Below, in pieces: positions 8,920-17,121 of a stretch of 64,000 bases of DNA (position 1 is the stretch's first letter; every line of letters begins with the position of its first letter). A program made the translations under genes and the position numbers. The DNA comes from an uncultured Erythrobacter sp. (GTDB lineage: Bacteria; Pseudomonadota; Alphaproteobacteria; Sphingomonadales; Sphingomonadaceae), in NCBI GenBank assembly GCA_947501005.1, contig CANMTU010000001.1, forward strand, positions 892,501-956,500, read 5' to 3'. A model generated the notes under the pieces. The model made no database searches. It was not told the origin of the DNA and worked only from the letters and a program-made list of their open reading frames with translations.

Positions 8920-9015
8920 CGGGCTCTCCTTCGTGTCGGGCCTGAGCTAGGTGCGGGGCGGGGTTGCTGCAAGCGCGGGGAACCGGCTTCTCTGATCGGC
9001 GGTTTCATTCCCGCT

Positions 9016-10023
9016 ATGAACCATCTCATCTATGTCGACGACGAACTGCCGGGCATTACCCGCAAAGGCGCAGGCAAGGGATGGGCCTATTACGATCCCG
9101 AGGGCAAGCTGATCAGGGATCGCGCGGAAAAGAAGCGCCTTAACGCCGTCGCCCTGCCGCCGGCCTATACCGATGCGTGGTTCTGCCCCGCGCCCAACGG
9201 GCATATCCTGGCGACCGGGATCGATGCCAAGGGTCGCAAGCAATATCGCTATCACCCCGAATTCCGTGCCGCGCGCGAGAGCGAGAAGTTCGACAAGTGC
9301 CTCGCCTTCGGCAACCTCCTGCCGCTGGTGCGCAAACGGGTCGAGGAGGATCTCGGGGCCGGCGGCCGGATGACCTGGGAACGGGCCGTCGCCAGCGTGG
9401 TGCGCCTGCTCGATCTCGGTGCGATCCGCGTCGGCAATGAAGGGTATGCCGAACGCAACCAGAGCTTCGGGGCGACCACCCTGCGCCGCCGCCATGCCGA
9501 GGTGACGGGCAAGACCCTGCGCCTGCGCTACAAGGGCAAGTCGGGCAAGATGCAGGACGTCAAGCTGTCGGACAAGAGCCTCGCCAAGGCGGTGCGCAAG
9601 ATGCAGGACCTGCCGGGCCAGAACGTGTTCAAATATGTTGACGAGGATGGCGACGTGCACACCGTCGGTTCGGGCGACGTGAACGAATATCTCGAAGCGG
9701 CGATGGGCGAGCGGTTCACCGCCAAGAACTTTCGCACCTGGCATGCGACGGTGCTGGGCTTCGAAAACCTGCGCGAAGGCAAGGGCAACATCCCCATGAA
9801 GGCCCTGCTCGAATGCGTGGCGAAACATCTGGGCAATACGCCCGCCGTCACCCGCAAGAGCTATATCCATCCCGCCGTTCTCGATCTGGTCGAGGGGCAG
9901 GAGGACTGGCGCGCCGCGCTCAGCCTGCCCCGTGCCACCCGCTGGCAGACGCGCGAGGAACGCGCGGTGATCGAATTGCTGCAGGACTGCCCCGGATCGA
10001 GCGAATTGCTGCAGGCGGCCTGA
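9016..10023 (+). CDS. DNA topoisomerase IB
   Basis: A 335-residue bacterial (poxvirus-like) type IB topoisomerase, which relaxes supercoils through a 3'-phosphotyrosyl intermediate. It shows DAWFCPAPNGHILATG, YRYHPEFR, IRVGNEGYAERNQSFG, and KNFRTWHAT with a conserved Arg and His. The catalytic Tyr283 is in KSYIHPAVLD. The ATG at 9016 gives the family's normal N-terminus. Upstream is a divergent promoter region shared with yghU. Confidence 0.93.
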   Translation: MNHLIYVDDELPGITRKGAGKGWAYYDPEGKLIRDRAEKKRLNAVALPPAYTDAWFCPAPNGHILATGIDAKGRKQYRYHPEFRAARESEKFDKCLAFGNLLPLVRKRVEEDLGAGGRMTWERAVASVVRLLDLGAIRVGNEGYAERNQSFGATTLRRRHAEVTGKTLRLRYKGKSGKMQDVKLSDKSLAKAVRKMQDLPGQNVFKYVDEDGDVHTVGSGDVNEYLEAAMGERFTAKNFRTWHATVLGFENLREGKGNIPMKALLECVAKHLGNTPAVTRKSYIHPAVLDLVEGQEDWRAALSLPRATRWQTREERAVIELLQDCPGSSELLQAA

Positions 10024-10102
10024 TGGCCGTTCGGCCCTTGCCCCGTGACGGGCGAACCCGCATGCTGCCCCTTCTCATTCCCGTAAGGACGACTGACCGA
10101 TA

Positions 10103-12175
10103 ATGGCCGACACCCGGACCCACGCCTTCCACGACCGCCACACCCACGGCTTCGTGCGCCTGGCAACCAGCACGCCGAAGATCCGCACCGCCGATGTCGC
10201 CTACAATGCGCAAGGCATCATCGAGCAGGCGCGGATGGCGGATGCGCAGGATGTGGACCTGCTCCTCTACCCTGAACTCTGCCTCTCGTCCTACGCGCTA
10301 GACGATCTGCATCTGCAGGCGGCGTTGCTCGACGCGGTCGACCGGCATCTGGCCGAAATCGTCGCGGCGTCGCGCGATCTGCGGCCGGTGCTGGTGATCG
10401 GCGCGCCGCTGCGGCGCAACAGTCGGATCTACAATTGCGGGATCGCCATCGCCCGGGGCGAAATCCTCGGCGTGGTCCCCAAGAGCTATCTCCCCAATTA
10501 CCGCGAGTTCTACGAGAAGCGGTGGTTCTCCCACGGGCGGGACTGTATCGGACTCGAGATCGCTGCGGCGGGGCGCACCGTGCCGTTCGGCACCGATCTG
10601 CTGTTCGAGGCGGAGAACCTTCCCGGCTGCGTGTTCGGCATGGAGATCTGCGAGGATTTCTGGGCGCCGCAGCCGCCCGGCACCCGCGCCGCGCTGGCCG
10701 GGGCGACCATTGTGCTCAACCTTTCCGCTTCCAACATCACCATCGGCAAGTCGGACGAGCGACACATGCTGAGCAAGGCAAGTTCCAGCCGCGCCGTGTG
10801 CGCCTATGCCTATTCCGCCTCCGGCCATGGCGAGAGCACGACCGACCTCGCATGGGACGGGCAGGGCATGGTCTATGAACTGGGCGACCTGATGGCCGAA
10901 AGCGTGCGCTTCGACCGCGAACCCGAACTCAGCGTGTGCGACATCGACACCGCGCGCATCGTGAACGACCGGATGCGGATGCAGACCTGGGGCGATGCCT
11001 GCGAGGCCGCCGGCCGGCCGGAGGACAGCTACCGCCGCGTGCGCTTCCCCGTCCAGCCGCCGAAGGACGATGCCCTGCTGCGGCCCATCCGCCGCTTCCC
11101 CTTCGTGCCCAACCGGGCCGAACATCTCGACGCCGATTGCTACGAGGCGTTCAACATCCAGGTTGATGCGCTGATCCGGCGGATCGAGGCGACGCGGGCG
11201 AAATGCATCACCATCGGCGTGTCCGGCGGGCTCGACAGCACGCATGCGCTGATCGTGGCGGCCAAGGCGATGGACCGGCTGGGCCGGCCGCGCACCGACA
11301 TCCGCGGCTATACCATGCCCGGTTTCGCGACCTCGTCGGGCACCAAGTCCAATGCGTGGAAACTGATGGAGGCAACCGGGATCACGGCGCAGGAAATCGA
11401 CATCAAGCCTGCCGCCGAACTGATGCTGAAGGATATGGATCACCCGTTCTCGGGCGGCCATCCGGTCTACGATACGACCTTCGAGAACGTGCAGGCGGGC
11501 CTGCGCACCGATTACCTGTTCCGGCTGGCCGGGCAGCATGGCGGCTTCGTTCTCGGCACGGGGGATCTCAGCGAACTGGCGCTGGGCTGGTGTACCTATG
11601 GCGTCGGCGACCAGATGAGTCATTATGCCGTCAATGCCGGCGTGCCGAAGACGCTGATCCAGTATCTCATCGCGTGGAGCGTGCGCTCGGGCCAGTTCGA
11701 CGAAGCGACCAATACCGTGCTGACCGACGTCGTCGGCACCGAGATCAGCCCGGAACTCGTGCCGGCGGGCGAGGACGAGGAAATCCAGAGCACCCAGTCG
11801 ATCATCGGGCCTTACGAACTCAATGACTTCTTCCTGCATCACATCCTGCGTTTCGGGCAGACGCCGTCGCATGTCGCGTTCCTCGCCTGGCACGCCTGGA
11901 AGGATGCGAGCGAGGGGTCATGGCCGATCGACTTCCCCGAGGAAGCGAAGAACGCCTACGATCTCCCCACCATCGCCAGATGGCTGGAAAGCTTCCTCAA
12001 GCGCTTCTTCGGCTTCAGCCAGTTCAAGCGCAGCGCCCTGCCGAACGGCCCGAAGGTCAGCCCCGGTGGATCGCTGTCGCCGCGGGGCGACTGGCGCGCG
12101 CCCAGCGATGCGGTCGCGGATGTCTGGGTGGCGGAGTTGCGTAATGCGCTACCCCCCGGTACGCTTTCGGGCTAG
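10103..12175 (+). CDS. nadE: Glutamine-dependent NAD+ synthetase
   Basis: A 690-residue two-domain enzyme that makes NAD+ from nicotinate adenine dinucleotide, ATP and glutamine. The N-terminal nitrilase-fold amidase (about 15-300) has Glu in YPELCLSSY, Lys in VVPKSYLPNYREFYE and Cys in MEICEDFW. The C-terminal synthetase (about 340-690) has the pyrophosphate loop GVSGGLDSTHA, then GTGDLSELALGW. A start at ATG 10103 follows a plausible AGGA. The next gene begins about 50 nt downstream. Confidence 0.96.
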   Translation: MADTRTHAFHDRHTHGFVRLATSTPKIRTADVAYNAQGIIEQARMADAQDVDLLLYPELCLSSYALDDLHLQAALLDAVDRHLAEIVAASRDLRPVLVIGAPLRRNSRIYNCGIAIARGEILGVVPKSYLPNYREFYEKRWFSHGRDCIGLEIAAAGRTVPFGTDLLFEAENLPGCVFGMEICEDFWAPQPPGTRAALAGATIVLNLSASNITIGKSDERHMLSKASSSRAVCAYAYSASGHGESTTDLAWDGQGMVYELGDLMAESVRFDREPELSVCDIDTARIVNDRMRMQTWGDACEAAGRPEDSYRRVRFPVQPPKDDALLRPIRRFPFVPNRAEHLDADCYEAFNIQVDALIRRIEATRAKCITIGVSGGLDSTHALIVAAKAMDRLGRPRTDIRGYTMPGFATSSGTKSNAWKLMEATGITAQEIDIKPAAELMLKDMDHPFSGGHPVYDTTFENVQAGLRTDYLFRLAGQHGGFVLGTGDLSELALGWCTYGVGDQMSHYAVNAGVPKTLIQYLIAWSVRSGQFDEATNTVLTDVVGTEISPELVPAGEDEEIQSTQSIIGPYELNDFFLHHILRFGQTPSHVAFLAWHAWKDASEGSWPIDFPEEAKNAYDLPTIARWLESFLKRFFGFSQFKRSALPNGPKVSPGGSLSPRGDWRAPSDAVADVWVAELRNALPPGTLSG

Positions 12176-12228
12176 CATCCGGTGTGGAGCCTTTCGTCGC
12201 TCCTGCCGTTTCTTGCATCGAGCCATTC

Positions 12229-13269
12229 ATGACAGCACGCATCAACGCCATCGCGACTGCCGTTCCCGCCTGCGATTTCGAGCGGGATTATCGCGCATGG
12301 GCGGTGCGCCAGCTGGCCGAACCACGGGAAGCGCGGCTGTATGCGCGGATGGCCGAACGTTCGGGCATCGAACATCGCTGGTCGGTGTTGAGCGAGGAGG
12401 ACGCCAAGCTCGATGCGGGCGACGGGTTCTATTCCGCCGGCGCGCCGGGGACCGACAGCCGCATGGCGATCTATGCCGAGGAAGCGCCGCGTCTCGCTCT
12501 GGCGGCGATCGAGAAGCTGCCCGGGCTCGGCCGGATCACCCATATCGTGGTGGCCAGCTGCACCGGCTTCGTCGCGCCGGGGATCGACCAGATCATCGCC
12601 CGCCGCCTCGGTCTGGCCGACGATGTCGAGCGGGTGCTGATCGGCTTCATGGGCTGCTATGCCGCGGTCACGGCGCTGCGCACGGCGCGCCATATCGTCC
12701 GCTCCGAAGCGGAAGCGCGGGTGCTGGTCGTCACCGTCGAACTGTCGACCTTGCATCATCAGCAGAACGTCGATCTCGAACCGCTCCTCGCCGGCGCGCA
12801 ATTCGGTGACGGGGCGGCAGCCGCCATTGTCACCGGATCGGGCGAAGGCCTGACGCTGGGGCAGGGTATCTCCGCCGCGCTGGAAGAAAGCGACGAGTTG
12901 ATCACCTGGCAGATTGGCGACACCGGCTTCCGCATGCACCTGTCGGGCGAGGTGCCGGGGCGCATCGGCGCGGCTCTGGCGCGCGAGGACGTGCGCGAGC
13001 GGGTGCTGGGCAAGGGCGAAAAACCGCGCGCCTATGCCGTCCATGCCGGCGGCCGCTCGATCCTCGACGCGGTGGAGCGGGGGCTGGACCTTGCGCCCGA
13101 CGCGCTCGACCATTCGCGCGCCGTGCTGCGCGATTTCGGCAACATGTCGTCCTCAACCCTGATGTTCGCGCTGGAGCGGACCATGCGGGAGAAACCGGAG
13201 AGCGGCGTCGCGCTGGCATTCGGGCCGGGGCTGGCGATGGAAGGCTTCCGCTTCGGCTGGAGCGGATAG
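12229..13269 (+). CDS. Type III polyketide synthase
   Basis: A 346-residue chalcone/stilbene-synthase family protein. The full catalytic triad is visible: Cys111 in ASCTGF, His272 in AVHAGG and Asn305 in FGNMSSST. The family loop FGPGLAMEGF is at the C-terminus. These enzymes extend an acyl-CoA starter with malonyl-CoA and cyclise it to alkylpyrones, resorcinols or phloroglucinols. I use ATG 12229 rather than an in-frame ATG 45 nt upstream. It is followed after 4 nt by a methyltransferase and then a flavoprotein, which points to a small natural-product or membrane-lipid-quinone pathway. Confidence 0.93.
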   Translation: MTARINAIATAVPACDFERDYRAWAVRQLAEPREARLYARMAERSGIEHRWSVLSEEDAKLDAGDGFYSAGAPGTDSRMAIYAEEAPRLALAAIEKLPGLGRITHIVVASCTGFVAPGIDQIIARRLGLADDVERVLIGFMGCYAAVTALRTARHIVRSEAEARVLVVTVELSTLHHQQNVDLEPLLAGAQFGDGAAAAIVTGSGEGLTLGQGISAALEESDELITWQIGDTGFRMHLSGEVPGRIGAALAREDVRERVLGKGEKPRAYAVHAGGRSILDAVERGLDLAPDALDHSRAVLRDFGNMSSSTLMFALERTMREKPESGVALAFGPGLAMEGFRFGWSG

Positions 13270-13273
13270 GGCC

Positions 13274-13960
13274 ATGCTCGGCCAGCGGCTGATCGCCGAG
13301 GAACTGATGGACGATCCCGCGCTCGACGCGGCGACCTATCACGAAGTCCTGCACGATCTTGCCAAGGTGAACACGATCACGCTGGCAAGACTGCCGACGC
13401 TCGATTTCCTGACGCGCGCCATCGGGGAGAGGAAGGAATTTTCCCTGCTCGACGTGGGCTTCGGCGATGGCGACATGCTGCGCGCGATTGCGTTCTGGGC
13501 GGAAAAGCGCGGCAAGACCGCGCGGCTGGTCGGCATCGATCTCAACCCGCGCAGCGCGAGCGCGGCGGCGCGGCGCACCCCGCCGGGATGGGACATAGAC
13601 TACCGCACCGGCGACTATGCCGATCTGGCGGGCGAGGGGTTCGATTGCATCGTCTCCAGCCTCGTCGCGCATCACATGACGCGGGCGCAGCTGGTCGCCT
13701 TCCTCCGCTTCATGGAGGCAGAGGCGGGCACCGGCTGGTTCGTCAACGACCTGCACCGGCACGGCTTCGCCTATCACGGCTATCCGCTGCTCGCCCGGCT
13801 GGCGGGCTGGCATCCGATCGTGCGGCATGACGGGCGGATGAGCATTGCGCGCTCCTACCGCCCGGCGGAATGGCCGCCGCTACTGGCCGAGGCGGGCGTG
13901 CGGGGGGCGAAGATCAGGCGCGTGTTCCCCTTCCGCCTGTGCGTCGAGGCGGTGCGGTGA
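13274..13960 (+). CDS. Class I SAM-dependent methyltransferase (PKS cluster)
   Basis: A 228-residue Rossmann methyltransferase. Motif I is LLDVGFGDGDM (about residues 58-68), the acidic end of beta2 is GIDLNPRS, and motif IV is FDCIVSSLVAHHM. It resembles small-molecule O- or C-methyltransferases of the UbiE/Methyltransf-25 kind. It lies 4 nt after the type III PKS, and its TGA overlaps the next GTG by 4 nt, so its substrate is probably the PKS product. The order PKS-methyltransferase-oxidoreductase recalls bpsA/bpsB-like and related clusters. Confidence 0.88.
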   Translation: MLGQRLIAEELMDDPALDAATYHEVLHDLAKVNTITLARLPTLDFLTRAIGERKEFSLLDVGFGDGDMLRAIAFWAEKRGKTARLVGIDLNPRSASAAARRTPPGWDIDYRTGDYADLAGEGFDCIVSSLVAHHMTRAQLVAFLRFMEAEAGTGWFVNDLHRHGFAYHGYPLLARLAGWHPIVRHDGRMSIARSYRPAEWPPLLAEAGVRGAKIRRVFPFRLCVEAVR

Positions 13961-15024
13961 CCGGGCCGCTGGTGCTGGGCGCCGGTCCGGCGGGGAGCGT
14001 CGCGGCCCTGCTGCTGGCGAGGGCGGGCCGGGCGCCGGTGCTGATCGACCGCGACGCGGTGGTCGGCGACGCGATCTGTGGCGGGTTCCTGAGCTGGAAG
14101 ACGGCCGCCGCGCTGCGCGATCTCGGCTGCGATCCCGCCGCCCTCGGCGCGCACCCCGTCCGCCGCTTGCGCCTGTTCGCGGGCGGGCGCGTGGCCGAGG
14201 CGGCCTTGCCGGAACCGGGCTTCGGCCTGTCACGCCTTGCGCTGGACACCGCGCTGCGGGCGGCGGCGGTCGATGCGGGTGCGGAACTGGTCATCGAACG
14301 GGCGCGCGACGTCGCCGGGGGACGGCTCGTGACCGACAAGCGCGAATGGCAGCCCGCCGCCCTGTTCCTCGCCGCCGGCAAGCACGATGTGCGCGGCAGC
14401 GCGCGCCCACGCCGGACCTCCGACCCCGCGCTCGGCCTGCGGGTTCGCGTTCCCGCCACGGCCGAACGCGCGGCGGCGATCGGGGACGCCATCGAGTTGC
14501 ATCTTTTCCAGGGCGGCTACGCAGGAATTGTGCTGCAGGAAGATGGCAGCGCGAATATCTGTCTCGCCCTGCATAAATCAGCACTGACCGAGGTTGGTGG
14601 CAATCCGCACGATCTGCTGCGCGCCTGTGCCGCGCGCGAGGCGGCGTTTGCATCGAGACTCGGCGCACTCGCGGGCGACCACCGCGTCGATACCATCGGC
14701 GCGGTGCCTTATGGCTGGATCGCGCATCATACGGACGACGGCATATATCGGCTGGGCGATCAGGCTGCCGTCATTCCGTCGCTGGCGGGGGAGGGCATGG
14801 CGATCGCGCTCGCCAGCGCCGGGGAGGCGGTCAGGGCGTATCTGGCCGGGCAGAGCGCGCAATCCTACCAGGCCACGTTCGCCCGTCGCGCCGTGCGCCC
14901 GGTCCGCACCGCCGGGGTTTTGTGGCATGTGTCTGAGAACCGCCGGGGCGGGCCGGCACTCACGGCGCTGGCGGGCCGGCTGCCCTCCCTCGCCCGGCTC
15001 GCCATGCGGATGAGCCGGATCTAG
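13957..15024 (+). CDS. FAD-dependent oxidoreductase (PKS cluster)
   Basis: A 355-residue flavoprotein starting with a GTG that overlaps the methyltransferase stop. The dinucleotide fold VLGAGPAGSVAALLLA is at residues 5-20, and the second FAD segment RLGDQAAVIPSLAGEGM is near 265. It resembles the geranylgeranyl-reductase/PHBH-type monooxygenase superfamily. A hydroxylation or reduction of the polyketide ring or its alkyl chain is likely, but which one cannot be told. Its TAG shares bases with the convergent ilvE stop (15021-15024). Confidence 0.85.
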   Translation: MTGPLVLGAGPAGSVAALLLARAGRAPVLIDRDAVVGDAICGGFLSWKTAAALRDLGCDPAALGAHPVRRLRLFAGGRVAEAALPEPGFGLSRLALDTALRAAAVDAGAELVIERARDVAGGRLVTDKREWQPAALFLAAGKHDVRGSARPRRTSDPALGLRVRVPATAERAAAIGDAIELHLFQGGYAGIVLQEDGSANICLALHKSALTEVGGNPHDLLRACAAREAAFASRLGALAGDHRVDTIGAVPYGWIAHHTDDGIYRLGDQAAVIPSLAGEGMAIALASAGEAVRAYLAGQSAQSYQATFARRAVRPVRTAGVLWHVSENRRGGPALTALAGRLPSLARLAMRMSRI

Positions 15025-16100
15025 ACCGCCTGCACCCAGCCGTGCCGGTCTTCGACCGTGCCGTTCTGGATACCCAGCAGCCGCTCGCGGATCTTCGTCG
15101 TCATCTGGCCGGTGCCCCCCGAACCGACGGTGAACTCGCCATCCGGCCCCAGCACCGAGCCGACCGGGGTGACCACCGCCGCCGTGCCGCAGGCCATGAC
15201 CTCAAGCAGCTTGCCCGTCGTCGCATCGATCCGCCACTGGTCGATGCTGTAGGGTTCCTCGCGCACGGTCAGGCCTTCGTCGCGCAGCAGGGCGATCAGG
15301 CTGTCGCGCGTGATGCCGGGCAGGATCGTGCCGGTCAGCGGCGGAGTGACCACGCTGCCGTCGTCCATCACGAAGAACAGGTTCATGCCGCCCAGTTCCT
15401 CAATAAACTTCTTTTCCACCGCATCGAGGAAGACGACCTGGTCGCAGCCATTCTCGATCCCCTCGGCCTGCGGCACGAGGCTGGCGGCATAATTGCCGCC
15501 GGTCTTCGCAGCGCCGGTGCCGCCGGGCGCCGCGCGTGTATAGTTGCGGCTCACCCAGATCCGGATCGGCTTGGCCCCGCCCTTGAAATAGGCCCCCACG
15601 GGCGAAGCGATGACGACGAACTTGTATTGCCGCGCGGGCCGCACGCCCAGGAACGCCTCGGTCGCGAACATGAAGGGGCGCAGATAGAGCGCGCCGCCAT
15701 CGACGCTCGGCACCCAGTCGCGGTCTTTCGCCACAAGCTGCCGGATGGCGTCGAGGAACACGTCTTCCGGCAATTCCGGCATCGCCATGCGCCGCGCGCT
15801 CTCATTGAAGCGGCGCGCGTTCTGTTCGGGCCGGAACAAAGCGAGACTGCCATCCGCGTGCTTGTAGGCCTTCATCCCCTCGAAGATTTCCTGCGCGTAA
15901 TGCAGGACGGATGCCGCCGGATCGAGCGCGATCGCCTCGCGCGGGCCGAGCGTTGCCCTGTGCCAGCCGCCTTCTTCCGCATCGTATTCGACCACCACCA
16001 TGTGATCGGTGAACAATTTGCCGAAGCCGGGATCGGCGATGGCCTGTCGGCGGGTTTCGCCGGGGACCGGGGCGGGGTGGGGACGATGCTCGAAATCCAT
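15021..16100 (-). CDS. ilvE: Branched-chain amino acid aminotransferase
   Basis: A 359-residue fold-IV PLP transaminase, the last step of Leu, Ile and Val synthesis and the first of their breakdown. The PLP Lys199 lies in GAAKTGGNYAAS; also seen are YAQEIFEGMKAY, the Arg-containing LYLRPFMFATE, and the C-terminal EVMACGTAAVVTPVG. Length and motifs match the BCAT2/eukaryotic-like bacterial class. The stop overlaps the convergent flavoprotein stop. Upstream is an unusual leader with a tiny ORF and two hairpins. Confidence 0.95.
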   Translation of the reverse strand: MDFEHRPHPAPVPGETRRQAIADPGFGKLFTDHMVVVEYDAEEGGWHRATLGPREAIALDPAASVLHYAQEIFEGMKAYKHADGSLALFRPEQNARRFNESARRMAMPELPEDVFLDAIRQLVAKDRDWVPSVDGGALYLRPFMFATEAFLGVRPARQYKFVVIASPVGAYFKGGAKPIRIWVSRNYTRAAPGGTGAAKTGGNYAASLVPQAEGIENGCDQVVFLDAVEKKFIEELGGMNLFFVMDDGSVVTPPLTGTILPGITRDSLIALLRDEGLTVREEPYSIDQWRIDATTGKLLEVMACGTAAVVTPVGSVLGPDGEFTVGSGGTGQMTTKIRERLLGIQNGTVEDRHGWVQAV

Positions 16101-16134
16101 GCCTCGCGCCTAATCCGCGCCATCGTGCGAGGCA
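16100..16134 (-). promoter_or_regulatory. Hairpin at the ilvE start codon
   Basis: TGCCTCGC and GCGAGGCA (16100-16107 and 16127-16134) form a perfect 8-bp stem with a 19-nt loop just upstream of ilvE. The inner edge of the stem includes the A of the ATG, so the folded RNA could limit initiation. This is inferred from pairing only. Confidence 0.4.
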
Positions 16135-16197
16135 AGTGGGTGCCTCCAGATTGCGCCGACCCCGATGACAAGCCAGAATACGGAGCGCCAAAAGTGA

Positions 16198-16233
16198 GAA
16201 GGGCAGCGACACCGTGACGGTGTGCTGCCCTTC
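16198..16233 (-). terminator. Strong hairpin between the leader ORF and ilvE (terminator or attenuator)
   Basis: The outer stem GAAGGGCAGC/GCTGCCCTTC (16198-16207, 16224-16233) and the inner stem ACACCG/CGGTGT (16209-16214, 16218-16223) give 16 bp with one bulge and a 3-nt loop. On the minus strand it is followed by TCACTTTTGG, a weak U tract. It sits after the tiny ORF and about 100 nt before ilvE, where an attenuator would be. Confidence 0.55.
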
Positions 16234-16286
16234 GCATGGTCAGCGGCCGGAAGTGCCGCTCACGTCGCCTTACTTGGCAAGTGGAA

Positions 16287-16343
16287 TTACCGAGTATGCT
16301 CCGTAGGGATCTTCACCGACCTCGCTACTGAACCATGAGACAT
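16287..16343 (-). CDS. Tiny ORF with near-perfect Shine-Dalgarno upstream of ilvE
   Basis: ATG at 16343-16341 lies 7 nt after AGGAGG (16356-16351), inside a 14-nt match to the anti-Shine-Dalgarno sequence (16358-16345). From this ATG the frame runs 18 codons (MSHGSVARSVK..) to TAA at 16289-16287. Another frame has no in-frame start but reads a more protein-like stretch from 16338, beginning SWFSSEVGEDPYGAY and ending IPLAK with TAA at 16272-16270. Removing one TC of the TCTC after the ATG would join the ATG to that frame. It may be a leader peptide, a small protein, or a frameshifted gene. Confidence 0.45.
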   Translation of the reverse strand: MSHGSVARSVKIPTEHTR

Positions 16344-16527
16344 CGGATCACCTCCTTTCGCGCTAGTGAGCTAGGAGCCCGCGTTTCACCGGGGCCCAAG
16401 ACCTGCGTTCGCCGCCGATCTTGCGAGCATATTTGAGTCACCCAGGGCCCGAAAACAAGCCTTGAAAAAAAGTTTTCCGACGTCAGACTTGCGCGCTTTC
16501 ACGCTCCCCCGAAGCGTCGGCGGAAAC

Positions 16528-17070
16528 CTAGCGGCAATCTTCGATCACGCGGGTCACTTCGGCCCAGGCCGGGATATAGAGCGAGGGTTCGCCTGGCGTC
16601 TCGATCGCGAAGCGCCCCTTGGTCAGGGCCATCGCATCGAGCAGGGGATCGCGCGCCTGCAGATCCGCGGCGATCTGCGGCCCGCGCATCTGCTGCGCCT
16701 GCACGGTCCGGTCGGTCGTCTCGGTACGGATGGTCATCGCCGTCGCGCTGTTGCCCTGCACCGACCGCATCAGCGCAATGCGCCCGTTCGCCCGGTCGCA
16801 GCGCATGGCGAATTGCGCGCCGCCATAGGATGCGACCGATCCGCCGGTCTCGCTGCTATAGGTCCAGTCCCCCGGCGTGCGCGGCGCGTCCATCCAGTTG
16901 TCGTAGGCCGGATCCGGCCCGGCGGCGGGCAGGGAAACCTGCGGCACCGGGTTGCGCGCGGCGGGCGTGCGCTCGGGGGCCGGCGAGGGCTGCGGCGAAG
17001 GCGGGATACATGCGGCAAGCGCGAAGGTCAGGCCGAGCGCGCCGGCAAAGTGAGCGTAGATGGCTTTCAT
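16528..17070 (-). CDS. Predicted lipoprotein of unknown function
   Basis: A 180-residue protein with a signal peptide and lipobox LAAC (Cys near residue 21), followed by a Pro-rich linker of about 35 residues and a compact domain (about 60-180) with WMDAPRTPGDWTY and two Cys. No enzyme motif is recognisable. It looks like a sphingomonad-type hypothetical lipoprotein anchored to a membrane. The start at 17070 is chosen for the intact signal peptide; the upstream continuation of the frame is antisense to tlyA. It is divergent from tlyA, with about 50 nt between starts. Confidence 0.72.
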   Translation of the reverse strand: MKAIYAHFAGALGLTFALAACIPPSPQPSPAPERTPAARNPVPQVSLPAAGPDPAYDNWMDAPRTPGDWTYSSETGGSVASYGGAQFAMRCDRANGRIALMRSVQGNSATAMTIRTETTDRTVQAQQMRGPQIAADLQARDPLLDAMALTKGRFAIETPGEPSLYIPAWAEVTRVIEDCR

Positions 17071-17121
17071 GCCACTCCAATGCGCGCTAGGCCGGTCGGG
17101 TTTCAAGCGATAAGGTGCTGC

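Noticed and set aside
6364..9015. First two thirds of a 1219-codon plus-strand frame
   Set aside because: It is antisense to yghU, the aldehyde dehydrogenase and the hydroquinone reductase, a high-GC shadow. Only the part from 9016 is topoisomerase IB.
16345..16359. Exact match to the 3' end of 16S rRNA (GGATCACCTCCTTTC)
   Set aside because: No rRNA sequence lies upstream. It is the complement of a strong Shine-Dalgarno site on the minus strand in front of a tiny ORF.
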